Below are positions 43,901 to 58,900 of a stretch of 64,000 nucleotides of DNA, in pieces; the stretch's first letter is position 1, and each line of letters opens with the position of its first letter. Source of the DNA: Rhytidiadelphus loreus (Eukaryota; Streptophyta; Bryopsida; Hypnales; Hylocomiaceae); assembly GCA_947034895.1 (NCBI GenBank), contig OX344762.1, positions 29,554,760-29,618,759 of the forward strand, given 5' to 3'. Position numbers and translations under genes: made by a program. A model generated the notes under the pieces. That model searched no databases. It was given only the letters and a program-made list of their open reading frames with translations, and had not been told where the DNA came from.

Positions 43901-46900
43901 TTTCCATAACCTACATTATTTGAGACTCATCTTTAAGAGCTTTCAAGATTAGAAACTCAAATAATAAATACTCCGTAATATTTTATAACTTAAATTTTGA
44001 CAACACCAAATTGTGTGAATTTGTGAATTCAAAATTGAGGCAAAGATATATTTTGTTGCATTTATATATATTTATATTGTAAATTATTGTGACTATAAAG
44101 ATAACAATGAATATTTTCAATACCATTGAAAAACTCTCAATAAATAACTATGTACACACATTAGTAGATTAATAAAATTTAGCCCATAAGTGGAAAATAA
44201 TGATTATCAAAAGTGTTTACATCATCTGAAAAGGATTTTGAAAAATAACCCAAAATTCCATTTAGCATGGTTTTAGCTATTGTATTTATGGTGACAATAC
44301 TAAGTCTATTATTTTGTTTTCTAAGCAAAATTTTATTATTTTCATAATTTCTTATTATATCATGTATAATCAATATTTTGCAACTAAAAGATGAAGAACA
44401 AATCTTTAATCATGTTCAAAAGATATTGTGGAAAAATGTGCACATTGGTTGTTTCATAAAACATGACCTACGAGGCAACAAATAAAGAAAATTTAAAGTT
44501 CTCGATTAATATAAATATGGTATTAGCAAAATTAAAAAAAGAAGTTAGAAAATGGAATTTAATATGGATTTGATCATTGTAGTTGAGGCAAAAACACAAG
44601 CCTTAGTATTTTATTTTTTTGAGGCATTTTCAATTTTTTGCTGTCTATCTATGATATGATTATAGACCTCTATGACAATAGAATTGATATTAAGGTACAT
44701 AGTACTATCAAAACAATCTGAAAATACAAGTGTAGGTAGCTCCGTGGTTTTATAAAGACTTGAACTAACAAGGAAAAAGATATATTGAATTTTAAGATAT
44801 TTTATATTATATATTTTAAAACTATATAAATTAATCAAATATGAATTAAGACCTTAACCTTTGAAATTTTCATCAACCATTTTAGGATAGCCATTTCTAG
44901 ATTTAGGAATGTAAAAAGTCACTTGTTCTTGGGCTAGTTTTCAAGAAAATAAAATTAGCTATGAAGTGGCGTATTTAAATTTAGAAGAAGATTTACTATT
45001 GAATTTATAAAATTTACAAAAGGTGGTGGTCTAGGGTAAAGAGTCAAAGAATCATTAGGATAAGCGACAACCACTAGAATATACATCTAGCACTTGGATT
45101 TTAATCGTTTTTCAATTTTTTTTTCTCTTATTGTATGTTTTTTCTTGTGTTCTTTCACTCTACCATGAGCAATCTTGAATTATGGCTCTAGATTTGTTAC
45201 AAATCACCCATTTATCTCATAGGTTTTGAAATTTAAGAATAAAATGATCTTTACAACAAGCCCATTTTTTCACTCATTTAAGGTCCTAAAAATACAAGAC
45301 TTGTTTCCATGCATGAAGACTTTAGTTACCTTAGGAATGAGCATAGAATGCTAACTTTCTAAAATGTTATGTGACCTTTAGGGCCAATCCAAGCACAATT
45401 TCAATTACGTCAAAATATGGATTTCCTTGAGGTACCCTTCACCTTTATGTTATAATCTTTCAATCTACAACTTGGATAGAAATCAAACTTTGTAGAGATG
45501 ATAAGGACTTGGCTTTCTGCAAGATACTATAGTTAATTTTGCCTAAAAAAGGCTCTTCGTACTTTGGGGTTCAACTCATTGTAACTTACAAAATTAGGAT
45601 CCAAAACATTTTGAAAATGGCTTAAAATTTTAAGGGTTAAGAACTAGGGGAGTCCAAATTTCCAAAGTTATAAAGATGTTTACAGAATTAAACTTAGAAT
45701 AATTTAATAATTATTTTAAAACAAAATTTGTAAAATACAATTTGTAGATCATATCATACAACTAGATTTGCTCTTATACTAACCAATAATTTTCAATAAA
45801 ATTTGAAACCAAAAATTTTAAAATCCTTTTAAAATTGATTATAGATTGAATATGTACAATTTTTAAGAATTTTTTTCCATATGTTCAAAATGTTAGATTC
45901 TAATCAATGCAATCTTCTAAGATTTTTATTTTACTTATTTAATTAAAGTCAATCAAGACAAGTCATTATATGAATTGGAAAAGTTATTTTTTGAGTTCAA
46001 ACATATCTATATCCCTATATTTATAAAATATTTGTAAGACAAAGTTTTGAAAATATATACCAAACAAATGTATAAGAACAAATATGAGAATCCACAAACA
46101 TTCAAACAAATATGAAAAAGAAGACTTTGTAAACTTTGAACATGATAACATTCAATTCTTAAGCAATTTTTTTTTAAAAATGGTCTTTATAGGGTTAAAA
46201 CATTGATTGGACCCAATTTAATTGTGTAAAAATCCAACAATAAGTGTCATACTATTTTACATGGAAAAATACAAATGCAAATAATAATCGAGCATGTATT
46301 TGTAGATTCTTCAGATCTTGGTGTACAATCTCTTTATATTTTTGCATTTGAACAAACTACTGAAAACAATATGATTTATACAAAATTTAGAAAGAAAAAT
46401 TAAAGTGCAAACTTACAATCATTGTTGCTCGTGAGTCATGACTTTCAAGGAATTGATCTTTTGTATTCAAAATTTTAAAATTGTATTGTATAGTAATTTT
46501 CTTAAAGATTAATATTATATTGTCCAATTTATTAATAGGTGTAAGTAAAAATTTCTTATTAGTGATTGGATATTCAAAATATTTTTTGAAATTTATTAAG
46601 AACCTTTTTTTTTATCTGAATAGGAATTTTTTAATTAAAATAAATAATATTGAATGATGATTAATAAAATTTGATCTAGATTCAACATATAGCACCGAAG
46701 CCCAATTTTGGAAATTTTTTTGGGGTTAATTTCAATTTAATCCTGAAGGTACTAGTTCCAATGATGAGGTATATTTAGAGTTGTGGATTACCAAAGAAGC
46801 AATTAAGATTGAAATTTCAATAGCATGTTGCTACTATTAAACATAATTTTAGAAATTATATGATGAAAAAATTAATATTATATATTATATTAGAAATCCA

Positions 46901-49900
46901 TAGAAAACAAGTCATGGAAGAACAAAATGAAATTTTTTGGGTGCCAAAGACATAGATTATATAAAAATTTGTAAGTTACATGTTAAGAAAGGTCATTGTC
47001 ATGCTTCAGTAGTTTAATTCATATATAAGGGGACCATCATAGAATTCATATTCCCTTGAAAGTGAGAACTTTGGAAGATAAAATGTAAAAAATCCTAAAT
47101 CTATAACCAGATACATTATTGATTAAGACTTTGAATGAAACACCCTATCAAATTTTAATAAAATATGATCAAAGATTAAAATGAAAGTGAGTAAATTTTA
47201 TTTATATAATACTTTAAAGAAACAATTGCAAGTTGTAAGTGTCAAACAAGCTTTTTCAAATAAACCTTATTTACTGCAAAATATGATCAAAGATTAAAAT
47301 GAAAGCAAGTAAATTTTATTTATACAATACTTTAAAGAAACAATTGCAAGTTGTAAGTGTCAAACAAGCTTTTTCAAATAAACCTTATTGACTGCAAAAC
47401 TTGTTTAAAAAAAATCACAAGCCATGAGGCATTGGTTAAATTCTATGTCTAAATTGACAATGTTATAGAATAGTGCAAATCAATATATGCCACAATTATT
47501 GATAATGAACCTCTTGCTATGTACCTTGGTAAAATATTTGAAGTTTGATTTTCTTATTGGAGGGTAATTAAAAATTATAAGGAAACAATACAAATTACAA
47601 TATAATTAAAAAAAAATTAAACAATAGATTATTTTTGTAAAAAGTTTAATTGGTGGAAATTATTACTAAAAGTATTCATTTATTTTGGTGCTTAAATATT
47701 TTTTATTTTAAGCTAGTGATCACATAAACAATTATTATAATTATAAGACACCTTCATTAATTGAAAATTGATGATGTTTAATAATATTACTCTGATTGAT
47801 TACGTTTGAAGCACACCTCATCCATGAGTTTAACCCATTTATCCATTCTCTCAATAATTTCCTTCACTTTAGGTATTTCCAAATTGACCATTGCATCGCT
47901 AATTGCTTGCACCCACATTAGGGCCTCTGATTTTACAGAAGTTGCAAGTTGGTATGAATTAATGCACAAAAATTCTACAGATCTATCTTTTGGAATACAA
48001 TCTATATTTGTTGCAACCTATGCACATCACACAAGACAAAGAGTTATTACAAATATATATATATATATTCAATAATTTTGGTATTCAATATTATAATTAT
48101 ATACATGTATATATATAGAGAATATTTTACAATTTTTTTTGTTTTGGGCACAAAATATAATATTTTTTTAGAACAAAAAATTGTGTTAAAATTAGTTTAA
48201 GATTTTGAATGTCAATTGCAAAAATGAATTTTGTGAGGATAAAATAATTATTAGGACTTTTGTCAAAAATTGAAAGAACTCTAAGGTATATTGAAAGAAC
48301 CCTAAAGTATATTTAATATATTTTGGATCTATATATTATATCTTTTAGTTAATTTATTAAATTTTATAACCAAACTCTTAAATTTGCAAAGTGAAAGAAA
48401 CAACCAATTCTGGCACCAAAATCAAGTTTTATTAGTCTTTTCCAAGGCTCAATTCTATCTTTTAATTTTTTGAGGATAAAATGATTTTATTCTACAATAT
48501 GAATTAGTTGATGATATGTTGGAGAATTGACTTGAAAATTCATCAGCAAATTCTTAATTTTCAATCTTTAAGAACCATCAAGTAAATCAAGGTATTAAAT
48601 GTAAAGAAAAACTAAATTGTTTTTGGCTTTAAAATTGAATTCATTTATGCCAATACTAATGGTGAGAATGCAAGAGCAATTCATTAAAACCTTAAGAACC
48701 TCTTTATTTTCCAAAATTGTGAAAAAAAAATTCAAAACAAACCTTAGATGTTATTTCTTTTGCAATTTATTATTACAATTGCGTTACTGCCTTCACAACA
48801 TTAATATGTTTTGTACTTTTTGCCTCATTAATAGTTTTGGTATAGATCAAAGTTTTATGTGTATCTATAAACTTATAGCAAAAAAATTAAATATATATAA
48901 TATGTATATAATATTATTTTTATTGCATGTAAAACACCCTTCAAACCTTCATAACTATTGCAATACTTATCAAATCTTCGTATATAGACATGTCTTATAC
49001 AAGCTAAATTAAAAGCTTAAGAAAAAACAAGAATACACACACTAGGAATTCATCAAAATTGACAGATGACAAAGACATGCTTTACATGCCTTTATGGATT
49101 AAATAAATGTAGCAAGAAAAAAATAGTCTCTATATTGCATAGGGGTTTAAAACAAAGACATTTTGAAGGGTACAATTAAGCTTTGAAAGACCGTTCATAC
49201 CGTTTTGTATTTTTCCAATTTCTTTTCAAAAAACGAAGTTGGGGGCGACTTAGAGACAAACTTATTGATGATTGCATATCTATCTTGTTTCCACAAATGT
49301 TGGTATTTTCGCCAATTCTCCACATGCCTTTGAATGCCTTGAACTCCTTTTTGAATGATATTGTTCAAAGTGATCATTGCTTTTATGACCTATTCTTCAT
49401 ATGTACAATTTGGGCAAATTTTTACAATCTACATAATCATCCAAGAAATAATTATAAAATATAAATTTTTAATAAATCAAAAGTATATAAAAATCTTAAA
49501 AGTATTCAAGTGGTATTTATTTTTTGAAACCTGTGAATTAGATGCAACATCATTATAGAAACTAAATACAAAGGGTTCGTCATCTTCAGCACCAATTCTC
49601 TAATACAATCATATAAAATAGCATAAGAAGACTACTCAAGGAATGTATCAAATATAACATAAGATAATGTTTGGACTTTGATGTAGGATCTTAAGCACAT
49701 AAACACTTGATTTTTTATGTTCCTAGAAAGGACAAAAATTTATATTAATGCCGACACCAATTTGATGCAAACTGTAGTGCATGATTATTGTAAATCTAAG
49801 TTTCTTCAAGATGTAGGGTGTTTTTTAGTCTTTCCTTTAAAATTTTAAATCTCAATGAAGTTTAGAATTAAAATCTCCTTGTATTATATTACAACCACAA

Positions 49901-52900
49901 TAGTTAATAATACTCCATTTTCATGGAATGCTTTCATATTCTACATTATACACAATATTGACATTGTTTTTTCAATTTTTCCATAATCTTTCATGTTACT
50001 AAAAGATGCATTGTATTTCAAGATAACAATTTTTTTCTACATTAAGCATTAGGTTTAACATGCACTATATTTTGGCCTCTTGTTTACATTAAATAGACAC
50101 TAACTAAAGGATTGTTAGGAATATAGGAGAATCATATCCTTAATTCATGTCACGTCAAAAGAATATAGTTGTGTTTGGGGCTTTTTTTGTAGTTCATTTA
50201 TTGTTTTTATCAAAATAATGCTTGGATATCCAAACAAAAATTAATAACATAAACATATATGTATATCTATACTAAGATAAACATTAAAAATATATTTAGA
50301 TTCTTATAAAAGTACAAGAGAATAGCACAATTTCTTAAAAATTAGCATGATTAAGAAGTACATCATTTTCCTTAGACAATATATATGACAACAAATGTAG
50401 ATAAATATTATAATTAGAGAGTATAAATACTTGTTCTGGTGTTTCCAAACAAGTACCATCCATCCACCTAATGAAAGGTTTCAAACAATCTAAAGTATTT
50501 CGAACCTACAATGAGAATGATTGAAAATGTTTAAACTTCATAACAATTTAGACTAGTTACTCCTTTAAATATGAATGTTAAAATTTTCAATGTAAAAATA
50601 GAATGAAAGTAGGTTAGAATTAATAAAGCTTTAGAATATTATATAATAATTCAATAGGGATTACCAATTTACTAGAATATGGTTCAATGATCCTAATGTA
50701 TAAAGTACTTATGCAAATTCAACAATTTGATATCAAACATTAAATTTTGAATAATAAAAATAATAGAATAATCCTTCAGGGTCTTCTAAATTATCAAGTT
50801 AGCATGATAAAAAAAATTTACTATTCATATTAGTTTGTGGATAACACAATACATACCATTCGTGCCAAAATCTTTGTAGTTTCAGAAATGTTTGGTTGCA
50901 CCACCACATCTGGGTGGTTCAAATAACAACTTATTTTGAAGAGTCGAAGACATTTCTCATGCTTTCTTGCAGTAGGCACCTATAAAGATATTTATTTATT
51001 TTAATTTACAGAAAAACTTATATACAACTTAACCTTCAAATAACAAAGTGGCACTCGGATGATTCAACCTTTGAAGAATTGAGCTCATAATTGTTCATTA
51101 CGCCTCAAATCCTCCACTCAATATCTTCTATTTTTTTGCTATTTGTAAACAAAGTTTTTTGGTTTCATTTTTCAAATACAAAATTACATGTCTTATGTAT
51201 ATTATAAAAATTTCAAATCACCTTGAATTTTTTAATTAAAGAAAAAAAAATAATATCAAATTATGCTTAAAATATCCAAAAATTCCAAAATAAAATTACA
51301 TTATTGTATAAAACATTTTGATATTAAGAAATTTTCCAAGTCACTTTATATTATTTTAGAAACATGGCTATAAATTCTCCACCTTAAACTTCAACAAAAT
51401 GTTCATATTCAAGAATCCTTCAAAATTTCCAAGCCAAATAAAAACTATACTTTAAAATCTTCATTGTTAGTTTGGTTGAAAAAAATACATAATTTAAAAA
51501 AATTTAAGTTGCAAAAATTGTAAAAATTAGATATTAAGGAAAAATAGCTCAAATTTTGAAATTCATTGTATAGGAGTATTTTTTTTCATAAAATAACACA
51601 TATAATTTTTTTTAAACTAACATGATTTAAATTTTACTCTAAAATGTGGATATATAGTTGAAGACAAAAATATTGAGACCCTTCACTGCATAGTCAATTC
51701 TTGACCAAATTCAAAACTAACTACATATTCTAAGAGCTACAAAAGAGAGGCAAAAGGTATTAAATTTTGAGGTGTATCAAACAAAGAGAACTAGTCGTAA
51801 AAGAAATTTGAAACAATAAATTACAATTATAGTTAGAAGGCTCCATAAGTTGCATTATATCCATCACCAATCTACCACTAAATTATGACTAATCTATTCT
51901 CAATTTATTTTATACTTGCTTGATTTGAGGCACTTTCAAGTTCTAAAGAACAATTTAAAGCCAAAATAATGTTGATGGATGGCGCATTCTTTAATAGTTG
52001 AAGGTGAAAAATTGTGTTTGGCATGGGTTAAAGGCATAGTGGAGCAAGGAGAGTACTAGCATGTGAGTATAGAATCTAGGAGTCTAAGAGTCTAGGAGTC
52101 TATATTATTAATACCTTCTATGATTATAGATGTCTATGTTATAAGTATACATGTTATATATACTCTTTTCATGTTATAGTGAATTTAGAAGTCTACGAGT
52201 CTACAAGTCTATATTGTTATATTTTAGTAATAGTAGGTATAAACCTACAACTATGTTTAAGGCTTGTAGGCTCATGTCTTTGCTTTCACTTTCTAGCATC
52301 GTTGGTGGAACAATAGTCTAAACCTCAAATTTTAATGCATTTTGTCCCTCTTTTTAAACTTCTAGAATATGTATTTAGTTTTGAATTTGGTGAAGAATTG
52401 ACTCTACAGGAAAGGTTTAAATGAGAAAAGGTCTTTATGTCCTTGACTCTAGCATTAGTAAGTTTGTACACAAAAATTGGATGAAAATCATCCATAATCC
52501 AATGTGCAAAGAGTTTGTTTGAGCATCCAAATGACACATTTGATTCTTTGAATCTTATTTGAATTAACATCTTAAAGATTGAACTAAATTAGACAAATGA
52601 TTGCAATCTTTCATCCATTTTTTATCCTAGAATTCATGTGGAGTATGTGTGCAATGGATGAGGATGAAAATTTACTCATTGACATATTATTAATTTACCC
52701 AAGGATTGAAATACCCTACATGAAGGTCAGATTAGGCATAAATTAAGTCATTTTTGTAAAAAGTGCTATATGTCATCTTGTGATTGGTGTGAGGTGACAA
52801 GAATTCCTAAGAAATTTGTGTGGAAATTTTATTTTGACACATCTTTGCCGAGTTAGACCCTCATATACGATAGATTTTTTTCCATATATACTAGTGTCTA

Positions 52901-55900
52901 TGCCATTGCCATAGTCAAAACAAAAGTAAAAATATATATTTTAATTTTTTAGTTATTAAAACTTTGAAATTCAATAACTTTCTCATCATGGTTTGAGAGG
53001 TTGCATTTTTGTTATAAATAAAAAGCTTTGTGCACAAAGGATTGAGTGCAAAGGCTTTGTTTCATGGTGTTTGGACATGCCGTATAAAAAAGATAATTTA
53101 ATTCAATATTTTAAAATAAAAAAATCCACAACTTTTAAACCCTAGGTCTAAATGCCACGCAATTGGAACAAATAAAAAGCTTTATGCACAGAGGAGTGCA
53201 AGGGCTTTGTTTTGTGGCATTTGGACATGCAATGTAAAAGTTATGATTTTTCCAAAATAAAGATAATTTAATTAAATTTTCCAATTCATAGAAACTTTGA
53301 AATTCAATAACTTCCACTCCATAGATCCAAACGCCACAGCACAAAGTTTGTGCACCCCTCCTTGCAAAGAGCTTTCCAATGGTACGATGAGCACCTCCAC
53401 ACACCTCACAATTTTTTAGATCTCAACGTATTAAACAAACAAACAAACAACCTAATTGAAGGCATAGATTAGAAACTTCCAATTCCTTCTACTTCATTTG
53501 AATCTTTGCCATATGAATGATAGTTTTTGAATTTGAGACTGTAAAATGAAATTAAGGCTACTTAGTGCAGTTTGTAATTCAATTTGAGATTTTAGAAATA
53601 TTCTAAAATTGAATATTTAAACTTTGAACCTATGAGTATGATCTCCTAATTTTCTAATCATAGAATGGTACAGAAGTTTTTTTGTTTTTTTTACACAAAT
53701 AAAAGAAGCCTTTACTGCAAGAAAAGAGAAACAAAACCTAGCCGCAAATAGTTATGGTATTGAAGTTTGATTAAACTACTTCCCTTCCAAGAAAATAATG
53801 AATAATTTGTGTTTGATATTCAATTTTGTTCACTTTTTGTCCAAAAATTCACTGATATTTGAAATCTCTGTTAATAGAATCTAAACAGTTTATGACATGA
53901 GTTCATCTTTGAAAATAAAACTGAAATTTTTATATACATACGTTGGCTACTATGAAATCATTTGTTTTATTTTTCTCATATAAAATCACTTGCCTTCTAT
54001 TGTTCTATTATTCATAATATTTTAAAGTTTGGTATAATGTAAATGTTTGGAGAAAAAGTAGCATAAATTTATGGCAAATACAAAAAAGCATTCACTTTTT
54101 TATTGTTTTACTTTAGGATAATATTTTAGTCAGAAATTTAAGAGTGCTATTCAAATTTTTGCTTCATTCTATATTTAAAAAATTTAAGATTGTGGTTATG
54201 AACTCAAACTTCAACTTGTAATAAACTATCCAATTTTATAAATCTTATTGTAAATTTTACAAAATTTGATATTAGAATAAAAATTAGAGTTAATAACTTC
54301 ATGTTGTAGAATTTTAAAGAATTAAAACAAAATTGAATTCAATTTGATAATTGCAACAGAGATGAACAACAAGAATCTAAAAGTTTCTCAAAAAATAAAC
54401 TAGATTGCAATTTGTTTCCAACCATTATTTTGGAGCTAGAACCTCATATAAAATCTAAACTAGACTAATTTCAAAAATCTTACAACACATTCAATGGTAC
54501 AAAAATCATTACATTCCAAATTGTAGGTCTTCAAATAACATAATATACTCTCTAAAAGCAATATACTAATTATATGCTAATACACCACAATGTATGCTAA
54601 TATATACAATATACTACTCAATACATAGAGTATGCAAGGAAATTTACAACTTTCTATAATTGAAAATCATGAATTGATGTTTAGTTATTAGCATTCACCT
54701 TTTGCTCTTGTTATAAGTAAATGAATCAATGCTAGAAGCACATATAAACTTTGTACCTTAAAACATACCTTGATTTTGTTTTTAACTTTCAAAATCAATG
54801 ATAAAGTTTTATAAAAGAATTTACACTCACAATATATATTGGAAAATTTTGGAATGTCTACTTTCACATGTAGATTTTCCACGCTAGAAAAAAACATTGA
54901 TTTATTTATGGTTGTGAAAATGAAGTGTCTTGGAGTACCAAATTACATTGTTAGAATTTGGTACCAAGTGGACACCAAATACGCATTCATATAATCTTTT
55001 TATTGTAAAGTGACCAATAGATTTGTACTAAATGTAATGAAAATAGGTTGACATCTAAAGTGTAAACTTACCTTGCGCTCCAAACTTTCTCGAAACAATT
55101 GTTGAAGAGCACTTAAGCCATTGAGAGCCATCAAATTTATTGCTTTAAATATTTTTTGTTCCCAATATGCATAATAAGTAGCTAGTGAGGGAGCTGCTCC
55201 TGTGCTTGTTCCTAACACTGCATCTTCAATTTTTTTGAGAAGGGGCACAATTGCTCGATATCTGTCACAATAGAATACCAAAATTTATCAATATTAAAAA
55301 TTCACTCACCGCATTCAACTTAATTTTTAAAGATTGAACTTGTTCCATTAGCATATGATCAACATCATGTTTGACCTCAATATAGACTTTCAATTAATAT
55401 TTGAATTCTAACCTTACATTTTTATCACATGAGAATACGCATTGTCTATCAATGTGAAAAATTTCTACTAATAGTTGAAAGTGTGGTTGACTTTCTATAG
55501 TAAAAAAATAAAGAAAATTGATAATAATAATTTAAAAAAATCCAATTAATTTAAATTTTCTTAACATGGTACATTAGCCATGGAAAACAATCTAAATTTT
55601 AAGTAATCATATCATTTTTTATTCACTAAACATCCTTAAGACTATCCTTCCAATCAAATCACCATCATCAAGATAAATTTAGCCTTTCATAATGATTGAA
55701 GAAAATTTGTTATCTTTCATATGTTCAACAACGTTATTTCTATAGATGTTCATTTTTCCAAAAAAATTGATGGAAAATCAAATTCTTGTGATTTTCTTAA
55801 AGAATAATGAATAAATAAACTATATTAATTACAATAAATATTAAAGTAATTTGGAATTTTTATTTGAAAAAGGAATGTTAGAATGGAAAACAAATTTAGA

Positions 55901-58900
55901 AATCAATCTAAAAGAAGAAAATTAAATTAAAAAACACACAATATTGTGTAATTTAGATTTTAAAACACAAAGCTTGCAAAATCAATAATTCATTGAATTT
56001 TTCAAATTTTTCAATCTTTAAAATAAAGTGAGAACAAAAATTATAATGTTCATCTTTTTAGTTTATATCAAACACCTAAAATGAATATTTTGGAACTTAC
56101 AGTCAAGTTTGATTCCAAAGCATTCAATTTTTGGATGTGAAGACCTTCAGAAGTTAAAGTAGTGGTTGTATCTTAATGTGTATTTATCATTTTGAATATA
56201 GAATACTAAAAAAAAATCTAAATCTTTTTATTAGAGTAGTTTAAATATAGAATTTCCATTCTCTTAAAAGAAATGCAATTTCTTCATATTCTTTAGCAAC
56301 AACTTGAGTCAAAACTTGTAAATGAAGCTTTCTTTCAATTTTGGTGAGTTTTTCCCAAAAAATAAATTAGTTATTTAATTTAATTTAAAAACTAAATTTT
56401 TTAGATTTAAATTTTTGTGAATTTAATACAATATACTAAGTATTTTCTTGATCTTAAATTTTGGAAGAAAAAATTGTATCATAAATAATATTTATATACT
56501 ACTAACCATTATTATCAACAAACATTAGTGAAAACATGGACTTGGTAGACAAGAGAAATGAATGTAAGAAGACCTATGGCTAGTCTAGTCTGTCATGTAG
56601 ATCCTCTTGTGGGTCTTTTTTTTGGTCTACTTAAACTTTATTCCCACTAGTAAAAGACTACAAATTTTAAGCAAAAATCTATTTAGAGGGGGAGTTTCAA
56701 ATTCTTAAACTTTCATAGAACCTTTTTTATCCTAAAAAATTCAATATATAAGTTTTTGAACAAATATATCAAGCACAAGTTGCGTATTTGAGTTCAAATT
56801 GACATTTGTTAATTATAAAATACATTTCAAAAGTGAAAATTTGTCAAAATACATCCTAAGTCCAGATGTCCAATATATGGTTGAACTAATTTCACAAAGA
56901 GTGATATACCTCAATATTCATTAGAAGAGTACTAATTAAGTCATGGCAACATGCTTTAAATAGAAGGCGCATGAATATAGAAGCACGTATGAGGCTATGA
57001 GGCACCAAGCTATAATACCAAAATATAATGCCAAATGACCATATGTGCACCAAGATGGGGTCCATGAAGATTGAAGTGGTAATTTTTTTTCTAAAATCAA
57101 CACTATAAGTTCTATTTTATCATTTTTACAAAAGGCAAGATGAATTTTTTTCACAAATTGGAAAATGTTTATGAAAAAAAATGGCAAGTGATTACGTGAG
57201 TTTTGAAAGTCCAACTAATTAGTTATAAATTTCAAAGTTGAAGTTAATAAAAGGCTATAATTGTAATTTAGGTAAATTCAAAATCCAACCGATGCTTATT
57301 TTGAAAAGGTATTTGTAGTATCAAAACACTACCCTAGTGAAGGATTAATTTGATAAAACTTCACCAAAAATTCCCCCTTTACAAAACCACTACGCTCACA
57401 TTATCATATATGTACCCATTCATCACCTAGATGGCCTCCATCTCTATATAGTTGTTGCCCTTTACTACTCACCAGTTGGAATCATGTACTTGTTTATTTT
57501 TCATTCAAACTAGGGGATCAACATTCCATAGTGGTCAATTTTATATGTGCTCGCCTTACGGGCTTTGAGTATCATAGTGTGATATTCCAAGACCTCCTAT
57601 CTATTGCACAAGTTAACTCAATTACTACATCCTATACTAATAACGATAACTCACACTAATTCTAAACTTGTACAAATTTGCAAGGTGCACTAGTATGGTA
57701 GTTTACAACATTTTAGATAAATTTGATGTATTGTGATCCTCATTGTTTTTACTTTATCTTTAATACTATAATTTTTGACCAATTTTCATCCATTTCATCC
57801 AACTTGATTTTATCTAGGTTTCATTTGGATTTAATCCAAAGATTCATACTAATTACACTACATTCATCCAAAATGATCCAAATTAGTGTGAAGGGGTCTC
57901 AACCACTCCAAGTACCGGTAATTGAATTAAGTTGTGTGGTGTGATCAATGACCTTGGTACATGCTCATTTGGTCCAACATGTAATAAATCAAACATCATG
58001 TTTTAGAGAATCTTACTGGCCAAGCAGTTCATCGAGGACTAATTTGCGATCATATTCCAATTGTTCAAAGAATTCCTGCAAAGAAACAAGCATAGTTAGA
58101 AAAATGTAAGTTATGCCTTGGAATAAGATTTAACCTTTGAAAGACCCTTGGGTTCCTTATATACACCCATATTAGCCTTAAAACTCTTCAATTGTAGTTT
58201 AATATTCAAGTTGTGATACATTGTTATTTACGTACTAGCATGATCATTAATTTACTTTGTAGTGAAAAGTATTGATTTTGGTCAAATATTTTTCTAATCA
58301 AATACCACCAAATTCATAATATATTATATGGTTGCAAAGAGATTTTAAGCCCTTTAAGGATTAACTTAGACATTCAACAACTTGAGTCCACTCTTATTTT
58401 TCTATTATCATGGAACGCTAAACTTGTCCTACAAGCTAGGCCCAACAAAGGTTGAATTTACACCTAGAAAACACAATAATTTTTTATTTGCCACACATGA
58501 TTAAAGTTGCAAATTTTGAATTTATATTTGCAATTAGAGGCCCAAAATTAGCTAGAAGAGGTGAAGAACATAGAATTATCATGGCACAAAATAGGGGGCT
58601 TTTATCACAGTACCCTTCAGAACACTAAATTCATCTTGTTGGGCCAAGTTCATAGGACGGTTTCAGCATCTTTCTTTTCTATTACATGCAGTACTTAGTG
58701 GGAGTACATGTTTCAAAGTTCAAATATTATAAATTGCAGGGTTGTGAGGTATATAAGGTAGATCCCTCAAAACCTACCACTTCCAATTTAGTACTTTGCT
58801 TTGTTACTATTAATGAAGTGAATTTTTTTTCATATTTTCTTGTTGACAAGTGAAGAAGGTTCCAACACACCAAAGAATGATTTTTGCCCAAAACTAAGAA

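Larger units (their letters stand above)
50980..55071 (-). other. Intron w5-w6, 4.1 kb
   Basis: Contains a second palindromic element (about 52060-52305) and a rearranged cluster of exon-edge repeats (about 52905-53445). Otherwise AT-rich. Confidence 0.7.

Noticed and set aside
47160..47395. CRISPR-like or satellite array
   Set aside because: Only two adjacent copies without spacers in a eukaryotic intron; a simple tandem duplication.
48617..49012. 131-residue plus-strand frame, the longest on that strand
   Set aside because: Composition is Phe/Leu/Ile/Asn-rich as expected of AT-rich sequence, no domain, antisense within an intron.
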